DNA of 64,000 nt from NCBI RefSeq assembly GCF_000717595.1, contig NZ_JNZO01000018.1, positions 124,001 to 188,000 on the forward strand, given 5' to 3'. The DNA is from Streptomyces flavochromogenes (lineage in GTDB: Bacteria; Actinomycetota; Actinomycetes; Streptomycetales; Streptomycetaceae). A program made the position numbers and the translations under genes. The notes below the pieces were generated by a model, which did no database searches, was not told where the DNA came from, and was given only the letters and a program-made list of their open reading frames with translations. Positions 25,965-33,969 of the stretch are shown piece after piece; the stretch's first letter is position 1, and each line of letters starts with the position of its first letter.

Positions 25965-27644
25965 ATGCGGATCGGACTGCTCACGGAGGGTGGCTACCCG
26001 TACGCCGCCGGTGAGCCCGGACTCTGGTGCGAGCGGCTCGTACGCGGGCTCGGGCAGCACCAGTTCGACCTGTACGCCGTCGGCGGGTCCGGCATCCCGC
26101 GACCGCTCCCCCCGAACGCCCGCGTCGCACGCACCGCCGACCTGGGCGGCTCCGACAGCGGCCCGACGGCCCGGAACCTCCTCGAACGGACCGCCTTCGG
26201 CGACCGCCGCGCCGCCCGCCGCGCCTACGGCCGGCGCGAACGACGCCGGTTCGTCGAGGCCCTCCACCGGCTCGCGGTGGGCGTGTGCGGGGAGCACACC
26301 GCCGGGACCGGGGAGGCCGAGACGGGGGCCGAGCTCGGGATCGCCTTCGCCGAAGGGCTCTACGCACTCGCCGAACTCGCCCGCGAGCGCGGCGGGCTCC
26401 CCGGCGCGCTCCGCTCGGACGACGCCGTCCGCACCCTCGAATCCGCCTGCCGCGCGCCCGGCGCACGCCGAGGCGCGGCCGCCGCCGGGCTCCCCGACCA
26501 CCTCGCCTTCGTCGAGCACCTGGAGCGCACCCTGCGCCCCCTCTCCCTCGACTGGTACGCGGAGGACGCGCTCGGCGCGGCCGACCTCTGCCACGCCGCC
26601 GCCGGCGGCACCACCGCGCTTCCCGGACTGCTGGCCAAACGCTTCTTCGGAACCCCGCTGCTCGTGACCGAATACGGCGTACAGCTCCGCTCCCACTACC
26701 TCTCGGCCGCCGGCGCCGACCGCTCCGCGCCCCTGCGCACCCTGCTCGCCGCCCTCCACGGCCGGCTCGCCGCCGAGGTCTACGGGCAGGCCGCCCTCCT
26801 CACCCCCGGCAACGCCCACACCCGCCGCTGGCAGGAGAAGTGCGGCGCCGACCGCGCCCGGATCCGCACCGCCCACCCCGGCATGGCCGCCGACCGCTTC
26901 GCCGAGGTCGGCGAGGACGAGGAGAGCGGCGACCCCGCCACCCTCGTCTGGGTCGGCCGGGTCGAACCCGCCAAGGACCTCATCGCCCTGCTGCACGCCT
27001 TCGCCGAGATCCGCGCCCTGCAGCCCGACGCCCGGCTGAGGATCGTCGCCGTACCCGTACGGGACCCGGGCTCCGGCGCGTACCTCGCCCACATCAAGGG
27101 GCTCGCCGCCCAGCTCTTTCCCGACGAGGCCGCCGGCGCGCACGCCGTCGGCGAGAACCCGGTCACCTTCGAGGAGCTCGGCGGCCCCGAGGCACCCACC
27201 CTGGAGGACACCTACGCCTCCGGCGCGGTCGTCGTCCTGTCCAGCGTCGTCGAGGGCTTCCCCACGAGCCTCGTCGAGGCCATGTTCTGCGCGCGGGCCA
27301 CCGTCTCGACCGACGTCGGCGCGGTCGTCGAGATCATCGGCGGCACCGGGCTCGTCGTCCCCCCGCGCAACCCCCGGGCGCTCGCCGACGCCTGCCTCGC
27401 ACTGCTCCGCGAGCCCGAGCGCCGCCACCGCCTGGGCGCCGCCGCCCGCGCCCGCGCGCTCGAACTCTTCACGGTCGAACAGAACCTCGCCGCGTTCCGC
27501 GGCATCTACCTGGAACTCCTCTCCCACGCGCCGGTGCGCCACCGCCCCGGGGACGGCGTGCCCTTCGCCCACCCCGCCGAGGCGCACGTGCCGGGCAGCT
27601 GGGCGCCCAAGGCCGCGGCCGGGACGGGAGCCCCCGATGCCTGA
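25965..27644 (+). CDS. DUF3492/PelF-like GT4 glycosyltransferase
   Basis: This encodes 559 residues. The N-terminal DUF3492 signature is clear (MRIGLLTEGGYPYAAGEPGL, then CERLVRGLGQHQFDLYAVGG). LVWVGRVEPAKDLIALLHAF and the GT4 nucleotide-sugar motif EGFPTSLVEAMFCARATVST (near residue 430) follow. PelF is the cytosolic UDP-sugar transferase that polymerises the Pel exopolysaccharide. The ATG at 25965 follows a G-rich site. It is the first gene of an operon with a membrane protein, an epimerase and a GH114-like protein. No PelD or PelG homologue is next to it. Confidence 0.85.
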   Translation: MRIGLLTEGGYPYAAGEPGLWCERLVRGLGQHQFDLYAVGGSGIPRPLPPNARVARTADLGGSDSGPTARNLLERTAFGDRRAARRAYGRRERRRFVEALHRLAVGVCGEHTAGTGEAETGAELGIAFAEGLYALAELARERGGLPGALRSDDAVRTLESACRAPGARRGAAAAGLPDHLAFVEHLERTLRPLSLDWYAEDALGAADLCHAAAGGTTALPGLLAKRFFGTPLLVTEYGVQLRSHYLSAAGADRSAPLRTLLAALHGRLAAEVYGQAALLTPGNAHTRRWQEKCGADRARIRTAHPGMAADRFAEVGEDEESGDPATLVWVGRVEPAKDLIALLHAFAEIRALQPDARLRIVAVPVRDPGSGAYLAHIKGLAAQLFPDEAAGAHAVGENPVTFEELGGPEAPTLEDTYASGAVVVLSSVVEGFPTSLVEAMFCARATVSTDVGAVVEIIGGTGLVVPPRNPRALADACLALLREPERRHRLGAAARARALELFTVEQNLAAFRGIYLELLSHAPVRHRPGDGVPFAHPAEAHVPGSWAPKAAAGTGAPDA

Positions 27645-27657
27645 AGGAGACACCCCC

Positions 27658-29118
27658 ATGCGCGGCTCCGCCGCCCCGACGAGCCCCGGAGCCTGGGACG
27701 CCCGCTCCGAGGCCCTCCTCGGCGCCCCCGCACTGACCCCTCGTACCGACGGCGCCCTCGAACCGCGCACCCCCGAGGGGCCCGCCGACGCCCCGCCGTC
27801 CGGGATAGCCCCGGCCCCGGGGGAGGCGGCGACACCCCTGCGGGAGGGCGGGACGACAACGCAGCCCGGCCCGACGGGGACCTCCGGCACCACCGACCCG
27901 TCGGAGCCGTCGGACCTGTCCGGCCCGTCGGATCTGTCCGGCCCGTCCGGCGCGGACGATCGGTCCGGTTCCGCCGGGACGGCCGGCCCCGCGCCCGCCC
28001 CGGCGGGAGACCTCCCCGGCCGGGGCCCGGCGGCGCCCGCCCCGGCCGGAGCTCCCACATCGGCCGGAGTCCCCGCCGCCCGCCCCCGCCGCGGCACCGC
28101 CGACCCCGTCAAAGTCCTCATGCACCGGCACCGGGAGCTCTGCGCCCGGGCCGTCGACCCGCTGGAGATCGCCGCCGGGCTGGAGGCCCAGGGGTTCACC
28201 GACCGGACCGCCGCGCGCTTCCGGCACCGGGACGTGTTCTCGCTGGCCGAGGAGCTCTACGTGCGCGTGCCACGCGGCAGCGAGACCTCCGCGCCCCCGG
28301 TCCCCCCGCACGGGGACACCGACGCCTGGGCGCTCGCCGTGCTCACCCCCGGCGCCGCCGCCGGACTCACCGGCATCGGACTCGCCGTCACCCACGGGCC
28401 CGTGCGTCTCGCCGTCGGCGCGACCGGGGCCCTGCTCCTCACCGGCGCACTCCTCCTCGCCGTCCGGCGCGGCCCGTTCCGCGCCCCCGACGGCGGCAGC
28501 GTGCCCGCCGCCCGGCTCTGGACCGTCTGGCTCGTGGCGTACGCGGTCTGCGGCGACGGACTCCTCACCCAGATCCTCAGCGGCGGCCCCGACGGCCCCT
28601 GGGACCTGGCCCCCGGACCGGTCCTCGCCCTCGCCCTCGCCGTCGCCCCCGCCGCCTGGTGCGCCCGGCTCTTCGCCCACCGGGCACGCCGCCGCATCGC
28701 CGACAGCCGGGGCCTCGCCGACTTCGCCGCAGGCACCCGCCCGCTGCTCCTCGGCACCGTGACCCTCCAACTCCTCGCCCTCACCCTGCTGCTCGGGCTC
28801 ACCGGGTTCAGCTCCGGGGCCCTGGCCCTCGGCGCGCTCCTGCTGCTCGCCCGGCTCCTCACCGTCCACGGCTTCCCCGAGACGGCCGCGGCCGCCCTCG
28901 CCGCCGCCAGCGCCGCCGAGGCGCTCGCCCTCACGAGCGTCCTCGCCGCCCGCGTCCCCCTCCCCGGCTTCGACGTGCTCGCCACCCCCGTGCGGGCCGT
29001 CGTCGACACCTGGGGCCCCGGGGCCGTACCCACCCTCGTCTGCGGCGCCGCCGCGCTCGGCCTGCTGGCCCACGCGACCGGCTCCCTCACCCGGGCCTCG
29101 GCCCACGCCACCCCGTGA
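27658..29118 (+). CDS. Multi-pass membrane protein of the Pel-like operon
   Basis: This encodes 486 residues. The ATG at 27658 has AAGGAG 8 nt upstream, overlapping the stop of the glycosyltransferase, so I prefer it to the ATG at 27637. The first 145 residues are disordered Pro/Ala/Gly/Ser with small repeats (SGPSDLSGPSD). A conserved-looking soluble motif follows (VKVLMHRHRELCARAVDPLE, AAGLEAQGFTDRTAARFRHR), then about eight hydrophobic helices. The position suggests a membrane partner of the glycosyltransferase, such as an exporter or assembly platform, but the sequence does not look like the 12-helix PelG flippase. Function unassigned. Confidence 0.7.
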   Translation: MRGSAAPTSPGAWDARSEALLGAPALTPRTDGALEPRTPEGPADAPPSGIAPAPGEAATPLREGGTTTQPGPTGTSGTTDPSEPSDLSGPSDLSGPSGADDRSGSAGTAGPAPAPAGDLPGRGPAAPAPAGAPTSAGVPAARPRRGTADPVKVLMHRHRELCARAVDPLEIAAGLEAQGFTDRTAARFRHRDVFSLAEELYVRVPRGSETSAPPVPPHGDTDAWALAVLTPGAAAGLTGIGLAVTHGPVRLAVGATGALLLTGALLLAVRRGPFRAPDGGSVPAARLWTVWLVAYAVCGDGLLTQILSGGPDGPWDLAPGPVLALALAVAPAAWCARLFAHRARRRIADSRGLADFAAGTRPLLLGTVTLQLLALTLLLGLTGFSSGALALGALLLLARLLTVHGFPETAAAALAAASAAEALALTSVLAARVPLPGFDVLATPVRAVVDTWGPGAVPTLVCGAAALGLLAHATGSLTRASAHATP

Positions 29119-29258
29119 GAACCCGACGGAGGCCGGGCGGCCACAGCACCCCCCACCCCGCCGAGCCTCCCGTCAGGAAACCTTTGCGCACCCGCGGAGC
29201 CGACGCCGCGGGCGCGCCCCGTCACCTCTCTGATCACCTCGCAAGGAGACCGAAGACC

Positions 29259-29312
29259 ATGACCCCGCAACCCCAAGGAACGGCCGGTCGGCACGAAGGG
29301 GCCGCGCGATGA
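29259..29312 (+). CDS. 17-residue translationally coupled ORF
   Basis: A short ORF, MTPQPQGTAGRHEGAAR, has a better ribosome site than most full genes here (AAGGAG, 8 nt before the ATG). Its TGA overlaps the ATG of the epimerase in an ATGA junction. Its likely role is to load ribosomes for the epimerase, which has no site of its own. The peptide itself may have no function. Confidence 0.5.
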   Translation: MTPQPQGTAGRHEGAAR

Positions 29313-30280
29313 GGGTGCTACTGCTCGGAGCCAACGGCTTCATCGGCCGCTTCGTCGCCGACCGGCTCCTCGCCGACCCGGCGGTCCACCTCACCGCGCT
29401 CGGCCGGGGCGACGACGCCGACGTGCGCTTCGACCTCGCCTCCGGCAGCCCGGGCGCGCTGACCCGGTTCCTCGACGCCGTCCACCCCGGGGTCGTCGTC
29501 AACTGCGCCGGAGCCACCCGTGGCGGCGCCCGCGACCTGACCCGGCACAACACCGTCGCCGTCGCCACCGTCTGCGAGGCCCTGCGCCGCAGCGGCTGCG
29601 GCGCCCGGCTCGTCCAGGTCGGCTGCGCCTCGGAGTACGGGCCCAGCCAGCCCGGCTCCTCCACCGCCGAGGACGCCGTCCCCCGCCCCGGCGGTCCGTA
29701 CGGGGTGTCGAAACTGGCGGCGACCGAACTCGTCCTGGGCTCGGGCCTCGACGCCGTGGTCCTCCGCGTCTTCTCGCCCGTCGGCCCCGGCACTCCCGCC
29801 GGATCGCCGCTCGGCCGGCTCGCCGAGGCGATGCGCCGGGCCATGCAGGCCGGCGACGGCGAGCTCAAGCTCAGCGGCCTCGGCGTGCAGCGGGACTTCG
29901 TCGACGTACGGGACGTGGCGCGGGCCGTGCACGCGGCCTCGCTCTCCGCCGCCCAGGGCGTCGTCAACATCGGCACCGGCCGCGCGGTCCGGCTCCGGGA
30001 CGCCGCCGCCGTCCTCGCCAGGGTGGCCGGCTACTCCGGCAACCTGCACGAGCTGGACGCCCCGCACGGCATGCCGCAGCGCCCGATGATCGGGGCCCCC
30101 CGCACCGAGGGGACCATCGCCGACCAGCTGGCCGCCGCCCCCTACCCGTACCCCGACGGCTGCGGCCCCTGGCAGCAGGCCGACGTCCGGACCGCCCGCG
30201 ACCGGCTCGGCTGGCGGCCCCGGATCAACCTGGAGGAGTCGCTCGCCGACATCTGGATGGAGGCGGCGTGTCGCATCTGA
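29309..30280 (+). CDS. NAD-dependent epimerase/dehydratase (extended SDR)
   Basis: This encodes 323 residues. The Rossmann motif GANGFIGRFVAD lies at the N-terminus and NCAGATRGGARD follows the second half-fold. The active site SEYG... with PYGVSKLAATE supplies the Tyr-xxx-Lys pair, and VVLRVFSPVGPGTP is the PGxxP-like region. Extended SDRs of this kind act on nucleotide sugars, for instance as UDP-hexose 4-epimerases, which would fit supply of UDP-GalNAc to the PelF-like enzyme. The specificity is inference. It is coupled to the 17-codon ORF upstream and overlaps the next gene by 13 nt. Confidence 0.85.
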   Translation: MRVLLLGANGFIGRFVADRLLADPAVHLTALGRGDDADVRFDLASGSPGALTRFLDAVHPGVVVNCAGATRGGARDLTRHNTVAVATVCEALRRSGCGARLVQVGCASEYGPSQPGSSTAEDAVPRPGGPYGVSKLAATELVLGSGLDAVVLRVFSPVGPGTPAGSPLGRLAEAMRRAMQAGDGELKLSGLGVQRDFVDVRDVARAVHAASLSAAQGVVNIGTGRAVRLRDAAAVLARVAGYSGNLHELDAPHGMPQRPMIGAPRTEGTIADQLAAAPYPYPDGCGPWQQADVRTARDRLGWRPRINLEESLADIWMEAACRI

Positions 30281-31011
30281 CGGCGACCGCGGGGGCGGTG
30301 AAGGAAGCCCTGGGGGTGGGCGTGCCCGGCTACGCCCACCCGCTGCTCGCCCCCGTCGAGTGGGGCGAGCTGACCCGCCCCGGGACCCCGCTGCACTGGG
30401 CGGTGCTCAATGTGGCGGAGGGCCCGGGCAGCCGTCCGGACCCGCACTGTCTGGAGGCGGCGGGGAGGCTCCGCAACGCCGGGGTGAGGGTCCTCGGGCA
30501 CCTGGACGCCGCGTACGGCTCCCGGCCGTTCGGCGAGCTGGTCTCGGACGCCCACCGCTTCGTCGACTGGTACAAGGTCGACGGCTACTACCTGGACCGC
30601 TGCCCCGCGGACCGGGCGGACCTGGCCGGGGTGCGGCGGGTCACCGCGACCCTGGAGGCGGTCCTCGGCGGCGAGGCCCACCTCGTCCTCGGTCACGGCA
30701 CCCATCCCCACCCGGGCTACGCCGAGACCGCCGACCAGCTGGTGACCTTCTCGGGCGCCTGGGCGGACTACCGCTGGTCGCAGGTGGCCGAGTGGACGGC
30801 CGAGTACACGGAGGCGAAGTTCGTCCATCTCGTGCACGGCGTTCCGCGCACCCACCTGGACGAGGCCCTGCGGATCGCCCGCTGGCAGGGGGCCGGGACG
30901 ATCTTCTTCACCGACCGCGCGGGGGGGCCGGGACAAAGTGCGCCATTCCACTCGCTGCCCGGCTACTGGGACGAAATCGTCTCGCGGATCGGACCGGGTG
31001 TCTCGGAATGA
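30268..31011 (+). CDS. Spherulation-specific family 4 (GH114/PelA-hydrolase-like) protein
   Basis: This encodes 247 residues. It matches the spherulin-4 / endo-alpha-1,4-polygalactosaminidase TIM-barrel group: VGVPGYAHPLLAPVEWGELT at the start, GVRVLGHLDAAYGSRPFGEL, the acidic strand VDGYYLDRCPAD (near residue 103), and HLVHGVPRTHLDEALRIA. The same fold forms the hydrolase part of PelA. No signal peptide is visible, so the protein seems cytosolic, unlike secreted GH114 enzymes. The GTG at 30268 overlaps the epimerase gene. Confidence 0.8.
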   Translation: MSHLTATAGAVKEALGVGVPGYAHPLLAPVEWGELTRPGTPLHWAVLNVAEGPGSRPDPHCLEAAGRLRNAGVRVLGHLDAAYGSRPFGELVSDAHRFVDWYKVDGYYLDRCPADRADLAGVRRVTATLEAVLGGEAHLVLGHGTHPHPGYAETADQLVTFSGAWADYRWSQVAEWTAEYTEAKFVHLVHGVPRTHLDEALRIARWQGAGTIFFTDRAGGPGQSAPFHSLPGYWDEIVSRIGPGVSE

Positions 31012-31074
31012 GAAGAGGCGTGGCAGTGTTACGGGGAGAACAACCGTACTGACATACCGACAACCGGAGTCCCC

Positions 31075-32253
31075 GTGTCGCTGCCACCCCTGGTCGAGCC
31101 GGCTGCCGAGCTCACCGTAGACGAGGTCCGCAGGTACTCCCGCCACCTGATCATCCCGGACGTCGGGATGGACGGGCAGAAGCGGCTGAAGAACGCGAAG
31201 GTGCTGTGTGTCGGTGCCGGCGGCCTCGGCTCGCCGGCGCTGATGTACCTGGCCGCCGCCGGCGTGGGCACGCTCGGCATCGTGGAGTTCGACGAGGTCG
31301 ACGAGTCGAACCTCCAGCGCCAGATCATCCACAGCCAGGCCGACATCGGCCGCTCCAAGGCCGCGTCGGCGCGCGACAGCGTGCTCGGCATCAACCCGTA
31401 CGTGAACGTGATCCTCCACGAAGAGCGGCTCGAGGCCGAGAACGTGATGGACATCTTCAGCCAGTACGACCTGATCGTCGACGGCACCGACAACTTCGCC
31501 ACCCGCTACCTGGTGAACGACGCCTGCGTGCTGCTGAACAAGCCGTACGTCTGGGGTTCGATCTACCGCTTCGACGGCCAGGCGTCCGTCTTCTGGTCCG
31601 AGTACGGCCCCTGCTACCGCTGCCTCTACCCGGAGCCCCCGCCGCCGGGCATGGTCCCGTCCTGCGCCGAGGGCGGCGTCCTGGGTGTGCTGTGCGCGTC
31701 CATCGGCTCCATCCAGGTCACCGAGGCCATCAAGGTCCTCGCCGGCGTGGGCGACCCGCTGGTCGGCCGCCTGATGATCTACGACGCCCTGGAGATGCAG
31801 TACCGCCAGGTGAAGGTCCGCAAGGACCCCGGCTGCGCGGTCTGCGGCGAGAACCCGACCGTCACCGAGCTCATCGACTACGAGGCCTTCTGCGGCGTCG
31901 TGTCCGAGGAGGCCCAGGAGGCGGCGCTCGGCTCCACGATCACTCCGAAGCAGCTCAAGGAGTGGATCGACGACGGCGAGAACATCGACATCATCGACGT
32001 CCGCGAGCCGAACGAGTACGAGATCGTCTCGATCCCGGGCGCGCGCCTGATCCCGAAGAACGAGTTCCTGATGGGCACCGCCCTCCAGGACCTCCCGCAG
32101 GACAAGCGCATCGTCCTGCACTGCAAGACGGGTGTCCGCAGCGCGGAGGTCCTCGCGGTGCTGAAGTCCGCGGGCTTCGCCGACGCGGTGCACGTCGGCG
32201 GCGGCGTGATCGGCTGGGTCCACCAGATCGAGCCCGAGAAGCCGGTCTACTAG
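31075..32253 (+). CDS. moeZ: Adenylyltransferase/sulfurtransferase MoeZ
   Basis: This encodes 392 residues. The N-terminal E1/ThiF domain has the nucleotide loop GAGGLGSPALMYLAAAG, the catalytic DGTDNFATRYLVNDAC and two zinc CxxC pairs (CYRC, CAVC). The C-terminal rhodanese domain carries the persulfide cysteine in HCKTGVRSAEVL (near residue 350). MoeZ adenylates the C-terminal Gly of small sulfur-carrier proteins and then thiocarboxylates them, serving MoaD, CysO and secondary-metabolism sulfur carriers. The GTG at 31075 follows GGAG. A strong hairpin lies 11 bp after the stop. Confidence 0.95.
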   Translation: MSLPPLVEPAAELTVDEVRRYSRHLIIPDVGMDGQKRLKNAKVLCVGAGGLGSPALMYLAAAGVGTLGIVEFDEVDESNLQRQIIHSQADIGRSKAASARDSVLGINPYVNVILHEERLEAENVMDIFSQYDLIVDGTDNFATRYLVNDACVLLNKPYVWGSIYRFDGQASVFWSEYGPCYRCLYPEPPPPGMVPSCAEGGVLGVLCASIGSIQVTEAIKVLAGVGDPLVGRLMIYDALEMQYRQVKVRKDPGCAVCGENPTVTELIDYEAFCGVVSEEAQEAALGSTITPKQLKEWIDDGENIDIIDVREPNEYEIVSIPGARLIPKNEFLMGTALQDLPQDKRIVLHCKTGVRSAEVLAVLKSAGFADAVHVGGGVIGWVHQIEPEKPVY

Positions 32254-32263
32254 GCGGCCGAAC

Positions 32264-32302
32264 GGAGGGGCCCGGATCTCGACACGAGATCCGGGCCCCT
32301 CC
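32264..32302. terminator. Convergent terminator between moeZ and TAP-type peptidase
   Basis: A perfect 18-bp stem with a 3-nt loop (32264-32281 with 32285-32302) lies between the two convergent genes. It ends in CCCCTCCT on the plus strand and can act in both directions. Confidence 0.8.
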
Positions 32303-32319
32303 TCATGCGTTGTCGCGGG

Positions 32320-33915
32320 TCACGCCCCGCTACGGGCCGCCCCGCTGGAGCAGGTCGTGCCGTACGCGGGGACCTTGCCGTCCAGGAGGTACGCGTCGAT
32401 CGTCGCCGTCGCGCACGACGACGTGCCGTACGCGCCGTGTCCCTCGCCCTCGTTGGTGACGAGGACGCCGACCCCGTCGCCGAGTTCCTTCGCCATTCTC
32501 TCCGCGCCCTCGTACGGGGTCGCCGGGTCGCCCGTCGTGCCGACGACGAGGACCGGTGCGGCGCCCGGGGCGCTCGCCTCCGGGGTCGCCCGCTCGCCCT
32601 TCACCGGCCACTCGGCGCACCAGCCGGCCGTGTCCCAGGCGAGGAACTCGCCGAACACCGGGGAGAGCCGCCGGAGTTCGGGGATCAGCGCCTTCGCCTC
32701 CGCCGCGGTCGGCCGCGTGCTGGAGTCGGCGCAGGAGATCGCGCGCTGCGAGTGCGTCTGGGTGGCGTAGTGGCCGTTCTCGTCACGGTCGTTGTAGTAG
32801 TCGGCGAGTTCGAGCAGGGCGCCGCCGCGGCCCTTCTCGGCTTCCGCGAGGGCCGCCGTCAGGAGGGGCCAGTTGGACTGCCCGTACAGCGTCACCGCGA
32901 TGCCCGTGAGGGCCAGGCCCTCGGTGAGCTTTCGCTCGCCGACGGTCAGCGGCGCACGGTCGAGCTTCCGCAGCAGGCGCGCGATCCGCTCGGTCCCGTC
33001 CTCCGGGTCCTGGCCGGTGCTCTTCAGATAGTTGCCCAGGGCCCGCTGGAAGCCGATCGTCTGGTGACGGGCGTGGCCCACGGAGTCGGCGGTCGGGTCG
33101 ACGACCGCGTCGAGGACGAGCCGTCCGACGTTCTTCGGGAAGAGGTGCGCGTACGTGCCGCCGAGCTGTGTCCCGTACGAGATGCCGAAGTAGTGGAGCT
33201 TGTCGTCGCCGAGGACCCGCCGGATCAGGTCCAGGTCGCGGGCGGTCTCGGTGGTCGTGGTGTGCGGCAGGAGCGTGCCGGAGCGGCGGGCGCAGCCGGC
33301 GGCGAAGGCGGCGTTGTCCTTGAGGTACGCGGCCTCCTCGGCGGCCGAGTCCGGGGTGAGGTCGACGGTGGCCTCGGCGGCGGCCTGTTCGGCGTCGGTC
33401 CGGCAGACGACGCCGGAGCTGCGGCTGACGCCGCGCGGGTCGAAGCCCACCAGGTCGTAGCGCTCGGCGAGCTTGCCGTAGTCCTCCTCGACCTGCGGCA
33501 GGATGTCGACGCCGGAGGCGCCGGGGCCACCGAAGTTGAAGAGCAGGGAGCCGATGCGGCCGGCCTTGCGGTCCGCCTCCTTGCGGATCAGGGCGATCGG
33601 GATCGTCGCCCCCGCGGGCTTCGCGTGGTCGAGCGGCACCTTCACGTTCGCGCAGCGCCAGTTCGCGCCCGGCTCCGCCCTGCCGGGCCCGGGGGCCGGG
33701 CAGGCCTTCCAGACGGGGCGCTGGCCGGTGAGGGAGGCGGGGAGCGGGGGCGTGGTGGCGGTGGCCGAGGGGGCGGCGGTGACCGACGGCTCGGCGTCGG
33801 TCGTGGTCGTCCTCGGGCCCGGGGTGGCGGCCGGTGCCCCGCCGCCGGCGCTCGTGCAGCCGGCGACCAGCAGGCCGGTGACGGCCAGGACCGCCACCCG
33901 TATGCGTATGGACAT
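32320..33915 (-). CDS. TAP-type (S33) secreted tripeptidyl aminopeptidase-like lipoprotein
   Basis: This encodes 531 residues. The signal peptide ends in the lipobox LVAGC, followed by a Thr/Ala-rich linker. The S33 alpha/beta hydrolase domain has RIGSLLFNFGGPGASGVDIL, the nucleophile elbow YFGISYGTQLGG, the AGWCAEWPV region, GTTGDPATPYEGAERM with the catalytic Asp and GEGHGAYGTSSC with the His. The C-terminal Cys-containing TAP-like domain is complete. Such enzymes release tripeptides from secreted proteins. It is a tandem paralogue of the next gene. Confidence 0.9.
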   Translation of the reverse strand: MSIRIRVAVLAVTGLLVAGCTSAGGGAPAATPGPRTTTTDAEPSVTAAPSATATTPPLPASLTGQRPVWKACPAPGPGRAEPGANWRCANVKVPLDHAKPAGATIPIALIRKEADRKAGRIGSLLFNFGGPGASGVDILPQVEEDYGKLAERYDLVGFDPRGVSRSSGVVCRTDAEQAAAEATVDLTPDSAAEEAAYLKDNAAFAAGCARRSGTLLPHTTTTETARDLDLIRRVLGDDKLHYFGISYGTQLGGTYAHLFPKNVGRLVLDAVVDPTADSVGHARHQTIGFQRALGNYLKSTGQDPEDGTERIARLLRKLDRAPLTVGERKLTEGLALTGIAVTLYGQSNWPLLTAALAEAEKGRGGALLELADYYNDRDENGHYATQTHSQRAISCADSSTRPTAAEAKALIPELRRLSPVFGEFLAWDTAGWCAEWPVKGERATPEASAPGAAPVLVVGTTGDPATPYEGAERMAKELGDGVGVLVTNEGEGHGAYGTSSCATATIDAYLLDGKVPAYGTTCSSGAARSGA

Positions 33916-33969
33916 GTGTTCCCCCCAGGAGCCCTACAGGGCGGCCCATCCTAGGGGGAGCCCTCCGGG

